Part shown: positions 53,801 to 63,398 of the stretch, piece after piece
Position numbering within the stretch: position 1 is the first letter of the stretch
How the letters are laid out: the number at the start of each line of letters is the position of its first letter
Assembly: GCA_022414725.1 (NCBI GenBank)
Contig: CM039463.1
Location: forward strand, 34,789,500-34,853,499
Source: Microglena sp. YARC
Taxonomy: Eukaryota; Chlorophyta; Chlorophyceae; Chlamydomonadales; Chlamydomonadaceae
Reading direction: 5' to 3'
Length of the DNA: 64,000 nucleotides
Position numbers and translations under genes: made by a program
Notes under the pieces: generated by a model
Told to the model about the DNA's origin: nothing
Databases searched by the model: none
Seen by the model: only the letters and a program-made list of their open reading frames with translations

Positions 53801-54839
53801 GTTAATAGGCTATTTCGGGCTATTCAGGCTTGCCTCACTCCGTCGACAGTTGAAGCTGGATCCTTTTTTGGGCTGTTCCAGCTTATTTCGGGTTCTTTCA
53901 GTCTATTTCAGGTCATTCCAGGATATCCCGAGCTTTTTCAAGATATTTCAGGTTACATCTCAGGCTATTTCAGGTTATTCCAGGCTATTTCAGGTTATTC
54001 CAGGCTATTTCAGGCTGGCCTCACTCTGTTGACAGGTGAGGCTGGATTCTATTCATAGCTTTCAGGCAAAGCCGCCCCTTTTGGGAGCCGGGAGCTCCCC
54101 GAGACACCCCATGGTCTGATTGTCTGTCCATACTTCCAACCCCAAGCCGAACAGGCCCCTGGCCTTGTCGTTAAACCTGTCTTCGGTCCGCTAACTTGAT
54201 TCCGGTGCCACCTGTCGCCTTGATATCCTGCACTCCCCGCCAATTTCCCGCGTCGCTTGCTACGTGCCTAGGACTTGAATTTTCAGGTTCCAGCAGCAGC
54301 TTCTAGGGAGCTCCCCTTGCTAGCTACCCTGTGGTCAAAGCTATTGCACCTTAGTGCACATGGAAGCATCACCAACAGAATCATCTTTCCAGTTGTGTTG
54401 AAATCTCTCCTCAGGCCTCGTAATAAGGCGTGCTATTTATTTATTTATTTTATTTATCAAAATCTCTAATACAAAGCAATCCAATCATTCGACCAGCCTT
54501 CTAACTTGACCACAACTCCATTTGTTCTTTTTCTTTTTCATTTTTTTCATTGATCTTTGTATGTACCCCAGTAAAATGTCATCATCTTCATCATCATCAT
54601 CATCATCATCATCATCGTCATCATTATCATCATCATCACCACCACCACCACCACCATCATCATCATCATCGTCATCATCACCACCACCAACAGCAGCAGC
54701 AGCGTCATCATCATCACCACCACCACCACCACCACCACCACCACCACCATCATCATCACCACCACCACCACCACCATCACCACCACCACCACCACCACCA
54801 CCATCATCATCATCCCACCACCACCATCACTGCCACCAC

Positions 54840-54904
<65 letters not shown>

Positions 54905-57900
54905 ATATGGTATATCCATCTACCCATCCACTAAACTTCCTACCTGACCACAAGTCCTCTCGCCACAGCCTATCTGGTATTTCTTTCTGCCGAAGACGAC
55001 GAGCATCCAAATTGCTGGCTGAAGCCATGTAAGCAAGTTAAAGCTAAAGTTATACCTGACCACAAATCCTCTCCCCACAGCCTATCTACTGCATGGGTAT
55101 GTGCCCATGGACATCCTCAAGAAGATCCGAATGAAAGCTGTGGCGCATTTCCGCAAATGTATTGGTGTCACTCCACTGCATCAACATGCATCATCCATTT
55201 ACCCATCCACCAGCCTTCCTACCTGACCACACCTCCTCTTCCCGCAGCCTATCAATTTCATGGGTATGTGCCCTTGGACATCCTCGAGAAGATCGGAATG
55301 AAAGCTGTAGCGCATTTCCGCAAATGTATTGGAATCACTCCACTGTATCAACATGCATCATCCATTTACCCATCCACCAGCCTTCCTACCTGACCACACC
55401 TCCTCTTCCCACAGCCTATCTACTTTATGCATAGGAGCACCCCACAACTGCAAGGGTCACCATGGTGCAATGTAAATATACTTGTTCATTTCCTTTGAAA
55501 CAACCTGCTGACCACACCTCCTCTCCCCGCTGCCTATTTGCTTTATGGAAAGGAGCACCCCAAAGACTGCAACCTGGGGCTATATATATACATAGGATAA
55601 TTTCCTTCAAAAACAAACTACTGACCACACCTCCTCTCCCCACAGCATATCAGCTCAATGGATATGTCCCGTAGACATTCTCGAGAAGATCCAAATGAGG
55701 GCTGTAGAGTATTTCATATAGTGCTATCACTCCACTGTATCATTATGCATCATCCATTTACCCATCCACCAGCCTTCCTACCTAACCACACCCCCTCTTC
55801 CCATAGCCTATCTACTGCCCGTGGACATCCTCAAGAAGATCGGATTGAAAGCTGTGGTGCATTTTCCACATATGTATTGCTCTCACTCCACGGTATCAAT
55901 ATGCATCATCCATTTTCCCATCCACCAGCCTTCCTACCTGGCCACATCTCCTCTTCCCACAGCCTATCTGCTGCATGCATAGGAGCCCCCCACAACTGCT
56001 AGGATCACCATGGTGCAACTTAAATACACTGGTTCGTTTCCTTCGAAAAAACTGCTTTCCACACCTCCTCTCCCCACCTCCTATCTACTTCATGCATAGG
56101 AGCACCCCACAACTCAACTAGGAGCACCATGGTGCAGCGTTCATACACTGGTTCATTTCCTTTGAAAAAACCTGCTGACCACCCTTTCTCTTCCTACAGC
56201 ATATCTGCTCCATGGAAAGGAGCACCCCAAAGACTGCACCCTAAAAACAAACTACTGACCACACCTCATCTTCCCACAGCCTATCTGCTGCATGGATATG
56301 TGCCCGCGGACATCCTCGAGAAAATCCGGATGCGGGCAGTGGCGTCAGCACTGCTTCCGTACTCAAATTCGTCAGGGGAAGAGGCGGATGCTGAGATGGC
56401 TGAGGTCGACGCACAAGCCCAGTACGAGAGCCCGGGTGCTGTTCCTCCTACTCAGCTATATGACTACCTGACACCACAATACCAAGATGTGAGTATCCTC
56501 GACACACCCCTGATGTAATGGGTTTTTTTGCTTTGTGGGTGCTTTTTCTTTTTGTTTAAAGCACAGAGTCTCATACACCCCCGCGGTGTCAAGTAGAATT
56601 TAACATGAAATGTAATGTAATGTAATGTAAGCAAGATGTGAATATGGTGAAGTAGTTATAGTCCGCATGCCCTGCCTTTCCAATGTGTGCCTACGTATGT
56701 ACCTACTTCTCAGCTATATGACGACTTGGCACCACAATACCAAGAGGTGAGTATGGTGAAGTAGTTATAGTCCGCATGCCCTGCCTCCCAGATTTGTGCC
56801 TATACTACTGTACCCATGTACCTTCTACTGAGCTATATGACTGCTTGGCACCACAATACCTTGAGGTGAGGATGGTGAAGTAGTTAATAGATATAGTCAG
56901 TTAGTTTGAAGTTAGTTTTTTAAGTTAGTTTTTTAAGTTAGTCCAATGGGTTAAAGAGTTGGAGTTAGTCAAGTATTGTACATGTATAACTTAAGGTTAT
57001 AACTGAAGGTTATAAGCAAGTTATCAGCAGCTTAGAAACAGGTTATTTTTTGTTAGAATTGTGATTTAGATAGTTCGTGTGAAAGTTTTTGTCAGAGTTC
57101 GAGTTATAGTCCAGTGGGTGGCTGCGTAAGTACGAATGTATCCGCCTTGTTTTCTGAATCATCGGTGGCTGGTATCTTGGGGGGCAACGCTACTGGTAGG
57201 TTGGTTTGGTTACATGGTCTTTCAGATAACAGGTTTCTCATCGTCTGCAGGCGTAGAACACATGGGCAGTGCAAGCAGTTACGCCCTCACACACACACAC
57301 ACACACACACACACTACGCTACAGTCCTGAGCATCAAATGCAATCATCAGTGGAATCATCGGTGGCAATTTCTCCGCCTTTCTTTCTGAATCATCGGTGG
57401 AATCATCGGTGGCAATTTCTCCGCCTTTTTTTAATCATCGGTGGCGCTGGTTTGTATTAGGGTTCCACCTCCTGGGGTGAAATGCTTTAAATACAAATAA
57501 AATCCACCATCAAACCAACGGCCACTACCCAAGCTGCTATCACGCTAACCCATGTATGTTTGTGCAAACTAAGAGAAGTGGTACATAAGCAGATGCATCT
57601 CCCCCTAACTCACAGGACTAACGCCATCCAACCAACTCAAGCCTGTGTCTAGGTACTAAGGATGCGTGCCGTTGCGCGCAGTGACTTTTTTTTCAAATCT
57701 GAAAGTGGTTTTTTTCTAGCTGTATGGTTGTAGGCCTTCTCCAGTGACAGCGTTTTGTGTTTTTTATAGCTATTTGTAGCTTTTTAGGTGTGTGTGTGTG
57801 TGGGTGGGTGGGTGTGGGTGGGTGGGTGGGTGTGTGGGGGGGGGAACTTGAAAACAAAACCTGTTTCTAGCGATAATTTTGCTAAAACTGGGTCTAAACT

Positions 57901-59147
57901 CAAAAGTAGCGATCGATATATATAGCGGGGAAAAAATCCCTGGTTGCGTGCTAAAGTTTTGGAGCCTGACTGCGCGATTGATGCAATTTTTTAAATCCCC
58001 TCTGGGCCCAGCGTGCAGATTTTATTTTTCAGCTGAGGCAAAAGTGCAACCCAAAAGGAGGCAGTTGCGCTTTTGAAGCAACACAAATGGCCCAATGTAG
58101 TACCCTGGCCTGAGTGTGAACTCCTGCAAGTCACAAAAAGTAATGATAACACCTGGTGGGGCGTGGGATTAAGGGAGCCCTGTCTTACGGCGGCAGAGAA
58201 CGGGCTGCTACTTTACCTGGACAGTGCTACCATGGCGGTTGACAGCGACCACAAACACTAAGGCGCTCCCTTGTGATTCGAACCCCGCACCTTCTGCCTG
58301 ATTTCAACGAACTCAACCATTGAGCCAATCGTCAAAACGGGAGATGCGAGTCACGACGGAACAAACAGGGTTGTGGGATCGAGGCTGTCTACCTGTTTGC
58401 CAGAATGGTCAATTATATTTGAATAATCACGTCTTAAAGCCATTCAGCAGATAATTTGGATTTGGGTTTTCAAAGCACTTCGTCGTTCGTAGTCCAACAA
58501 CGTGACAAGATGCTTGCGGCTGTCCAACTATTTACTTTACTAAGGCCTAAGACCGCTCCTTGGGGGTTATAAGTCGATTTTGTTATAGTTGACATCCGGT
58601 ATACATTTAGGTTGTAGTCTTTATTACACTCTTATTGTTTTAGCAATCAGTCCAACAAGGGGAGTGGGATTGAGGAAGTCCACCTGTTTGCCAGTATGAT
58701 CAATTTTACGTCAACTAGACAATACTGGACACTTTGTCCACCCCTGGCATCCAGAACAATCAATTGTGATTATGATTACTAGCATCAACATTGTTTTGCC
58801 ATTCATTCCCTTGCAGGATGTGGGTGAGGTACTAGACATTGTGTCCACCCCTCGCATCCAGAATGGTCAATTGTGATTATGATTACCGTAATAGCATTTA
58901 CTTTTGAATGCCATTCATTCCCTTGCAGGATGTGGGTGAGGTACTAGACATAGTGTTTACCAATCTCATCCAAAGGGAGCAGGAGGGAGGTCCAAGGGCT
59001 TACTCAGAACAACCGATTGAGGTCGTGAATCTGGTTAACCTATTGCGACAGGTTCCTTATCCCCGTGGCTCTGCGTCTCTGCCCGAACTCATTGGACAGC
59101 TCGATGCATCTGTCATTGAAGTGATCGACTTAGCAGAGGCGATGTAG
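43811..59147 (+). CDS. SET-domain protein, Rubisco-LSMT type, eight exons
   Basis: Exons 43811-44060, 44904-45082, 47347-47478, 50836-51009, 52308-52503, 53677-53745, 56280-56488, 58929-59147; phases 1,0,0,0,1,1,0 all agree and the sum is 1,428 bases, 475 residues. LSMT-type protein-lysine methyltransferases act on Rubisco, aldolase or other substrates. Landmarks in order: [18 protein letters not shown] and [20 protein letters not shown] (SET start), [89 protein letters not shown], then a helical C-terminal region like the LSMT substrate-binding domain. Residues 1-40 are Ser/Arg-rich and may be a transit peptide. Oddities: the usual NHS motif reads NLQ and the YG tyrosine reads HG, so catalysis is doubtful. 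Most introns are arrays copying the adjacent exon edge. The start is the first Met of an open frame and could lie further 5'. Confidence 0.85.
44260..44640. repeat. (AC)n-rich microsatellite
   Basis: About 380 bp of acacac with tac and cat interruptions in intron 1 of the SET gene. It ends exactly at the first copy of the exon 2 acceptor. Confidence 0.9.
44637..44903 (+). repeat. acceptor-side copy of SET exon 2, with (CACCCT)n
   Basis: One extra copy of the first about 65 bases of exon 2 (atgccattctcttccaactg ... ccattgtctcgagagc) with its own atccag acceptor, 267 bp upstream of the real one. A (CACCCT)n telomere-like hexamer run fills 44,745-44,880 between the two. Confidence 0.9.
45120..45575. 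mobile_element. foldback MITE, copy 11, internally expanded
   Basis: Right end agctgtccagaagctggtgc and tggtagctgaaaagaaaagc. The centre is expanded into about ten copies of a 36-42-bp unit (gctgataccgacagctttac, agtgctcc), so the element is over 400 bp instead of 190. Confidence 0.75.
46116..46299 (+). mobile_element. hAT-type MITE, 184 bp
   Basis: Ends taggggtcggcta and ttgccgttcccta, nearly identical to 19,987-20,186. The flanking octamers tgtatagc and tatatagt match at six of eight positions, as expected for an aged target duplication. In intron 2 of the SET gene. Confidence 0.8.
46338..46535. mobile_element. foldback MITE, copy 12
   Basis: Left ttttccagctacaagcagca with gctcctaggcagctcccctg, right ggagcagcctagaagctgct and gctggtagctgaaaagataa. 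Confidence 0.85.
46560..47346 (+). repeat. acceptor-side array of SET exon 3, about 183 bp, three extra copies
   Basis: Exon-3-like starts occur at 46,798, 46,983 and 47,163 before the real one at 47,347, each preceded by aaacttgcag. A further partial unit lies at about 46,570-46,700. Each copy keeps about 85 bases of exon 3 (ggtcttgcttcatcttggca ... gatgggttaag) but frameshifts make them non-coding. The intron part of each unit is rich in accctaaaccc telomere-like words just upstream of the acceptor. Confidence 0.9.
47479..47760 (+). repeat. donor-side array of SET exon 3
   Basis: The exon 3 donor edge (gatgtggag|gtgagcccat) is copied at about 47,555, 47,601 and 47,656, then decays into gggttgtggggggatgtg repeats. 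Units of 46-76 bp. Confidence 0.85.
48120..48480. repeat. ~130-bp tandem repeat, three copies
   Basis: Units of ttttgcgacgctgagtgaag, tgactcatgccctccg, cttgggcctaggcttggcta and accaacaccaacacc. Non-coding, inside intron 3 of the SET gene. Confidence 0.8.
48600..48820 (+). mobile_element. SINE-like element D with long (AATCC)n tail
   Basis: ggtatcacacggggggactt, ggaattggaagtcggtgagc, agttggcttgaagaaccatg then over 100 bp of aatccaatcc and variants. Confidence 0.75.
48882..49525. mobile_element. foldback MITE, copy 13, expanded eightfold inside
   Basis: Outer ends are typical (tttttcttttcagctacgag left; ctgctgctcgtagctgaaaa right). The left arm is amplified: aggcagcttctaggcagctc, cctgggccaagattgcaaca, gaactggaaagatgatt recurs about eight times, taking the element to about 640 bp. 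Confidence 0.85.
49822..49925 (+). mobile_element. SINE-like element D, copy 4
   Basis: ggtatcgcacggggggactt, ggaattggaagacagtgagc, agcccatagttggctgaaga, aatccaatccaatc. It ends about 15 bp before an exon 4 copy. Confidence 0.75.
51010..51561. other. SET intron 4, first part
   Basis: After the exon 4 donor (gtgcga) come single-copy sequence, a GC-rich block with poly-C (51,190-51,330, gcgccgagcgcttcgcaccg) and a repeat with tttctccgccttgctttctg and ccacttcctggggtgaaa (51,400-51,485) that recurs at 57,340-57,490. No gene. Confidence 0.6.
51562..52307 (+). repeat. acceptor-side array of SET exon 5, five extra copies
   Basis: Exon-5-like starts at 51,562, 51,704, 51,855, 51,987 and 52,129 precede the real one at 52,308. 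Each has a gttcag (one gttcgg) acceptor and about 80 coding bases reading [24 protein letters not shown] or close variants. Most keep the frame open and share the unusual LLNLQ reading. Most run into gtacgtgc, a donor-like site absent from the real exon, but in phase 2 rather than the required phase 1. Confidence 0.92.
52510..52625. repeat. 30-bp minisatellite, about four copies
   Basis: caccatgctttgtacataga followed by tgcgttggtg, just after the exon 5 donor. The unit does not include the donor. Confidence 0.85.
53121..53676 (+). repeat. acceptor-side copy of SET exon 6, with a SINE D between
   Basis: gtagatgcag|gttagcagatctacaaaat at 53,121 parallels gttgatgcag|gcgaacagatctacaataa at the real exon (53,677). 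A SINE D (53,490-53,590) lies in between. The copy is decayed. Confidence 0.7.
53746..54050 (+). repeat. donor-side array of SET exon 6, two extra copies
   Basis: gcctcactccgttgacag|gtgaggctgg is copied at about 53,849 (donor mutated to ttgaag) and 54,036 (intact). Between them the intron part is a ttcaggctatttcgggctat repeat. Confidence 0.88.
54058..54275 (+). mobile_element. GC-type MITE, copy 6
   Basis: Starts tttcaggcaaagccgcccct, ends caatttcccgcgtcgcttgc followed by tacgtgcctaggacttg. It directly abuts a truncated foldback MITE. Confidence 0.8.
54278..54410. mobile_element. foldback MITE, copy 14, left half only
   Basis: ttcaggttccagcagcagct, tctagggagctccccttgct and the interior are present; the right arm is cut where a SINE F-type end (ggcctcgtaataaggcgtgc, tatttatttattt) begins at about 54,412. 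Confidence 0.7.
54578..54905. repeat. (CAT/CAC)n microsatellite
   Basis: About 330 bp of catcat and caccac, with a short cagcagcag patch, in SET intron 6. It gives His, Ser or Pro runs in translation with no gene meaning. Confidence 0.95.
55081..56279 (+). repeat. acceptor-side array of SET exon 7, nine extra copies
   Basis: Exon-7-like starts at 55,081, 55,248, 55,415, 55,533, 55,646, 55,807, 55,963, about 56,079 and 56,200 precede the real one at 56,280. Most keep ccacag and cctatctactgcatggg; two have lost the AG (ccgctg, ccacct). The best copies carry about 90 coding bases ([20 protein letters not shown]). A subtype with ataggagcaccccacaactg alternates with the main type, so the array has its own sub-families. 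Confidence 0.92.
56489..56880 (+). repeat. donor-side array of SET exon 7, with LINE insertion
   Basis: Besides the real donor at 56,489, copies of caccacaataccaagag|gtgagt lie at about 56,747 and 56,866 with 35-45 coding bases each ([24 protein letters not shown]). A LINE fragment sits between the first and second. Confidence 0.9.
56497..56631 (+). mobile_element. 5'-truncated LINE copy with 14-bp TSD at a splice donor
   Basis: 135 bp matching the 3' end of the LINE at 38,140-38,902 (cctcgacacacccctgatgt, gtgggtgctttttctttttg, tcatacacccccgcggtgtc, (TGTAA)n tail). It is bracketed by caagatgtgagtat (56,483-56,496) and caagatgtgaatat (56,632-56,645), one mismatch in 14. The duplicated target contains the last six bases of exon 7 and its donor. 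Confidence 0.93.
57115..57490. repeat. tctgaatcatcggtgg repeat
   Basis: Units of tttctccgcctttctttctg and aatcatcggtggaatcatcg with an (AC)n at 57,285-57,315; it ends ccacctcctggggtgaaatg, matching 51,400-51,485. Confidence 0.75.
58135..58345 (-). mobile_element. tRNA-derived SINE A, copy 5
   Basis: Minus strand: 3' end gataacacctggtggggcgt, body gcggttgacagcgaccac, head gtgattcgaaccccgcacct (B box) and actcaaccattgagcc (A box). Confidence 0.85.
58817..58928 (+). repeat. acceptor-side copy of SET exon 8
   Basis: cattcccttgcag|gatgtgggtgaggtactaga occurs at 58,817 and, as the real exon, at 58,929. Intron sequence between them (gaatggtcaattgtgattat gattac) is also repeated upstream at about 58,700, giving a 110-bp period. 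Confidence 0.9.
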
Positions 59148-59215
59148 ATTGCATCTGTCATCGTCAAACAGAAGAGCACATTATTTGTATTTTTCTTTCC
59201 TTCTTTGTGCATGAT
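59148..59215 (+). other. SET gene 3' UTR start
   Basis: Short A+T-rich stretch after the stop codon; no TGTAA poly(A)-type word is visible before the repeats begin. Confidence 0.4.
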
Positions 59216-59222
59216 GTTCTGA

Positions 59223-59298
59223 AGTCCCCCTTGCCTCCGTCAAGCCGAGGGCACATTTGGAGTCCAGTAGGGCACCAGGAATAATGTCATCATCATCT
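59223..59298 (+). mobile_element. SINE-like element E, copy 2
   Basis: aagtcccccttgcctccgtc, gagtccagtagggcaccagg, then tcatcatcatc. It lies between the SET stop codon and the downstream copies of the exon 8 end. Confidence 0.65.
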
Positions 59299-59299
59299 G

Positions 59300-59705
59300 T
59301 CATTGGACAGCTCGATGCATCTGTCATTGAAGTGATCGACTTAGCGGAGGCGATGTAGATTGCACCTGTCATTTGATAGCTCGATACATCTGTCATTGGA
59401 CAGCTCGATGCATCTGTCATTGGACAGCTCGATGCACCTGTCATTTGATAGCTCGATGCATCTGTCATTGGACAGCTCGATACATCTGTCATTGGACAGC
59501 TCGATGCATCTGTCATTGAAATGATTTACTTAGCGGAGGCTATGTAGATTGCATCTGTCATTGAAATGATTGACTTAGCGGAGGCGATGTAGATTGCATC
59601 TGTCATTGAAATGATTGACTTTGCGGAGGCGATGTAGATTGCATCTGTCATTTGATAGCTCAATGCATCTGTCATTGAAGTGATTGACTTAGCGGAGGCT
59701 ATGTA
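59300..59705 (+). repeat. array copying the SET stop-codon edge
   Basis: About ten units related to gcatctgtcattgaagtgat cgacttagcggaggcgatgt agatt, the last codons of the SET protein ([13 protein letters not shown]) with the TAG stop, plus a shorter sub-unit gtcattggacagctcgatgc. It shows that the edge-copying is not limited to splice sites. Confidence 0.9.
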
Positions 59706-59732
59706 GATTGGGGTGTGCAGAACACTGTTTCT

Positions 59733-59915
59733 TTTTTCAGCTACGTGTAGCAGCTTCCATCCAGCTCCTTCAGACTGCCGCTGGGTCAAGCCCAAATCTT
59801 TCAGCTCAATTAGTATGCCCGTCATGTCAGCTTTCAGACACACTAGCTAGCTTCAGGTTTGGCCCACAAACAGGGAAATGGAGTTGTCTAGAAGCTGCTA
59901 CGAGTAGCCCCCAAA
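59733..59915. mobile_element. foldback MITE, copy 15
   Basis: Left tttcttttttcagctacgtg, right gttgtctagaagctgctacg and agtagccccc; interior tgggtcaagcccaaatcttt. Confidence 0.75.
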
Positions 59916-61435
59916 ATATACCGAGGTGCAGAAAGGTGATGTTTCGCATGTAGTCGTCAACAGGGTTGTTCGAAACATTACTTCTCATGTCTCAAACACA
60001 CAGAAAATGGAGGGTCGGTTATCAAAACGTAGATTTTAGCTAATGGGAAATGGATGTTGGCCCTAGAAACGTAGATCTAAAAACACAGATATAAGTACCC
60101 ATGAACAGCCCTGGCCGTCAAGAACTGTATTAGCGGGCCTACCCTCATTAGCCATTGTGTTTGCTGTTGTGCATGTCAGTGCAAAGTGATCGGATTATAA
60201 CACAGGAGGTGCCGTGAGGCACTGGATGCCACTGCTACTGATGTTAGTGCCGTATAAGTTCTTGATATAATTAGACTCAATGATAGTTACACATGGTAGA
60301 TATATATCTAGAACCTACAAGTAGGTTAGGGTCTAAAGACGGGCCTGCTAGGGAAATCCAACAGGCAGCACTAGCTGGCACACGGCTCGTGACCTGGCAT
60401 GGGGGTCACCCATGCTGGTCATGCGGTTCACGCGTGCCCTGTGTAACATGCTATACCACGGCTACATGCCATAGCATAACAGTTATAGACTACCGTAGTT
60501 ATGTGCCAATCCACAGTTGAAGGGTAATCCTGGCTGCTGCATATTCAGAAGAGGGGCACAGAATGCACGGGTGATGATGGGAAGCCATTGCCTTTCATAG
60601 TTTCAATCATGCTCTTACTCAAACCCCTGAAGATTTTTGTTGCGAGACAGAGACGGGCTGCACTCATGAATAACGATGTCCATAAGTCCCCCTTGACTCC
60701 TTCAGGCTGTTGGGCATTTGGAGTCCATTAGGGCACCAGGGAAATGTAATCACCATCATCTTACGATTCGTTGAGGAACAGATAATGATGTACTATCAGC
60801 CTCTCCTGTTACGGGAGTAGAGAACTATCTTGATTACTCTAGGTTGGGCAAGCCTATTTGACTTTCTCCGGCCTTCTTAAGTTATTTGCCAGTGGGTGAT
60901 ACGTAAGTTCAACTTAAAGACAACTCCACAACAGTGCAACGTTAGCTATCCTCGAGCCAGTCTGTGGTTGAGAGAGGTCGTATATCTGGCAAGCAGCCGA
61001 ATTACTGGCTGGTGCTTTGTAACCAAGTTCAAGAATGTCCGGCAAGTGCTCTTGGTCACACACCCCGCATTGCCATTACACTACAATCAACAAGGCAGGA
61101 TCTATATTTGTGTGCAGCTATAGCTCCTGGCCAATGGGAGACGAATGTATGTTACAGTCCAGGTCAAGGGGGTAGCCACTTTGGAGGTATAAAAACATTC
61201 TAGGTGAGGGTGGCCGATGCTGAGGTAGTCAAACAGATTGAAACAACATTTAATTTCTCCAAATGTTACCGGTATTGTAGCGATAATAACGACATCCTGA
61301 CTTTGTACGGTAGCTACTCCCATCCCCATACTCCCTCGTGCCCCTACGGTATATGTTTTTGACGTTGTCCGTCTGTTACTGCCGAAGATGGACAGCTGCC
61401 CTGTAAGACTGTAACCAGGTTTAAGATGGGGTGGT
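59916..61435. other. intergenic, SINE fragments only
   Basis: Contains SINE E (60,685-60,765), a fragment with tggcaagcagccgaattact and ggctggtgctttgtaaccaa (60,985-61,035), and a SINE C-type reverse end (gtatgttacagtccaggtca, about 61,145). The rest is single-copy-looking with no coding signal. Confidence 0.5.
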
Positions 61436-61451
61436 GGTGTTAAAAAACACC
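61436..61451 (-). terminator. histone 3' stem-loop of H4
   Basis: On the minus strand ggtgtt-tttt-aacacc: six-base-pair stem and four-base U-rich loop, 50 bases after the H4 stop codon. This is the conserved histone mRNA 3'-end structure bound by SLBP, implying a non-polyadenylated, replication-dependent mRNA. Confidence 0.88.
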
Positions 61452-61501
61452 GTTTGTTTGTCGTTGTTGGATAAGATATCATATCTCAGACGTGGAGGAG
61501 C

Positions 61502-62482
<981 letters not shown>

Positions 62483-62523
62483 ATCCGAACAACATGGTGC
62501 CATACTAAGGTGGCAACAAAAAC

Positions 62524-62539
62524 GGTGTTTCTAAACACC
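62524..62539 (+). terminator. histone 3' stem-loop of H3
   Basis: ggtgtt-tcta-aacacc, six-base-pair stem with a UCUA loop, 41 bases after the H3 stop. The stem is identical to that of H4. It is the processing signal for replication-dependent histone mRNA. Confidence 0.92.
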
Positions 62540-63398
62540 ACTTTTGACCGATTCAATTCGAATCCTGTTTTGAGATCCTAGCAACGGCTACATTCAGAAC
62601 ATATTTGCCAACACAACTCTAGCCAGTTTCAGTTTGTTCCAAGAGCCTGAGCTGCTAGGCGACAGGTTTTCATCCTTCTCTTTTGGGGTTAAGGGTTTCT
62701 TTTGTTATTTTTAAACTTTCAAGGCTAAACTTTGTTACTGGTCCAGGACTCCGGCTATACAACTGGACCGCATGTATGATGTGCTGCTGTCCCGCCCCGA
62801 TACTTGGCACTGTTTTTGCCGAGTTCTATACTGAAAACAACTCTCTTGTCCCCAGCCAGCACTCCAGCAGCTCACTACCCTCGCTTACAAATCAAACCAA
62901 CAAGGCTTCAAAGAAGACCCCTCAAAGGACTCGTGCTCAAATGCAGTCATGTCCTATCACCCAACTTATCACACGGCTTTGAACATGCTTCCAAACCATG
63001 TCCTTATGGCATGGGTCCAATGCTCTATACGGCAGGAGACGTGGTTGACCTCGGTCCGTACCTCCACCTGCGCCCAAGCTTCCAATCCATGGCCTTCTAG
63101 TCATCTGGGTCCCATGTTATGCACAGCAGGTCGGCAGGAAATGTGGTTGTCCCTGTTCCTACCTCCACCTGTGCCCAAGCTTTTAAACCAAGGCCTTTTA
63201 GTCATCTGGGTTCCATGTTATGCACGGTAGGAGATGTGGTAAGAGTGGTAGATTCACCATTATTAACACTTAGCGACTACCGCTCTTGCTGACATCCGTT
63301 TTCGCCAACACCACGAATCGAACCCCGATGGCAAACGTTATTGTTAATAGTGGTATATATAATATTAACCATTCTTGAAATCTGGCCAGTTGCCAATA
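62540..63398. other. intergenic, ~115-bp duplication and tRNA-like word
   Basis: A block with tacctccacctgcgcccaag, cttctagtcatctgggtccc and atgttatgcac occurs twice in 63,050-63,240. At 63,262-63,340 a reverse B-box-like gaatcgaaccccgatggc suggests another tRNA-derived fragment. I see no gene. Confidence 0.45.

Noticed and set aside
54522..55032. His-, Ser- and Asp-rich frames
   Set aside because: A (CAT/CAC)n microsatellite read in several frames; lies inside SET intron 6.
59181..59843. Minus-strand repetitive proteins (SCPMTDASS repeats)
   Set aside because: Antisense of the stop-codon-edge array of the SET gene.
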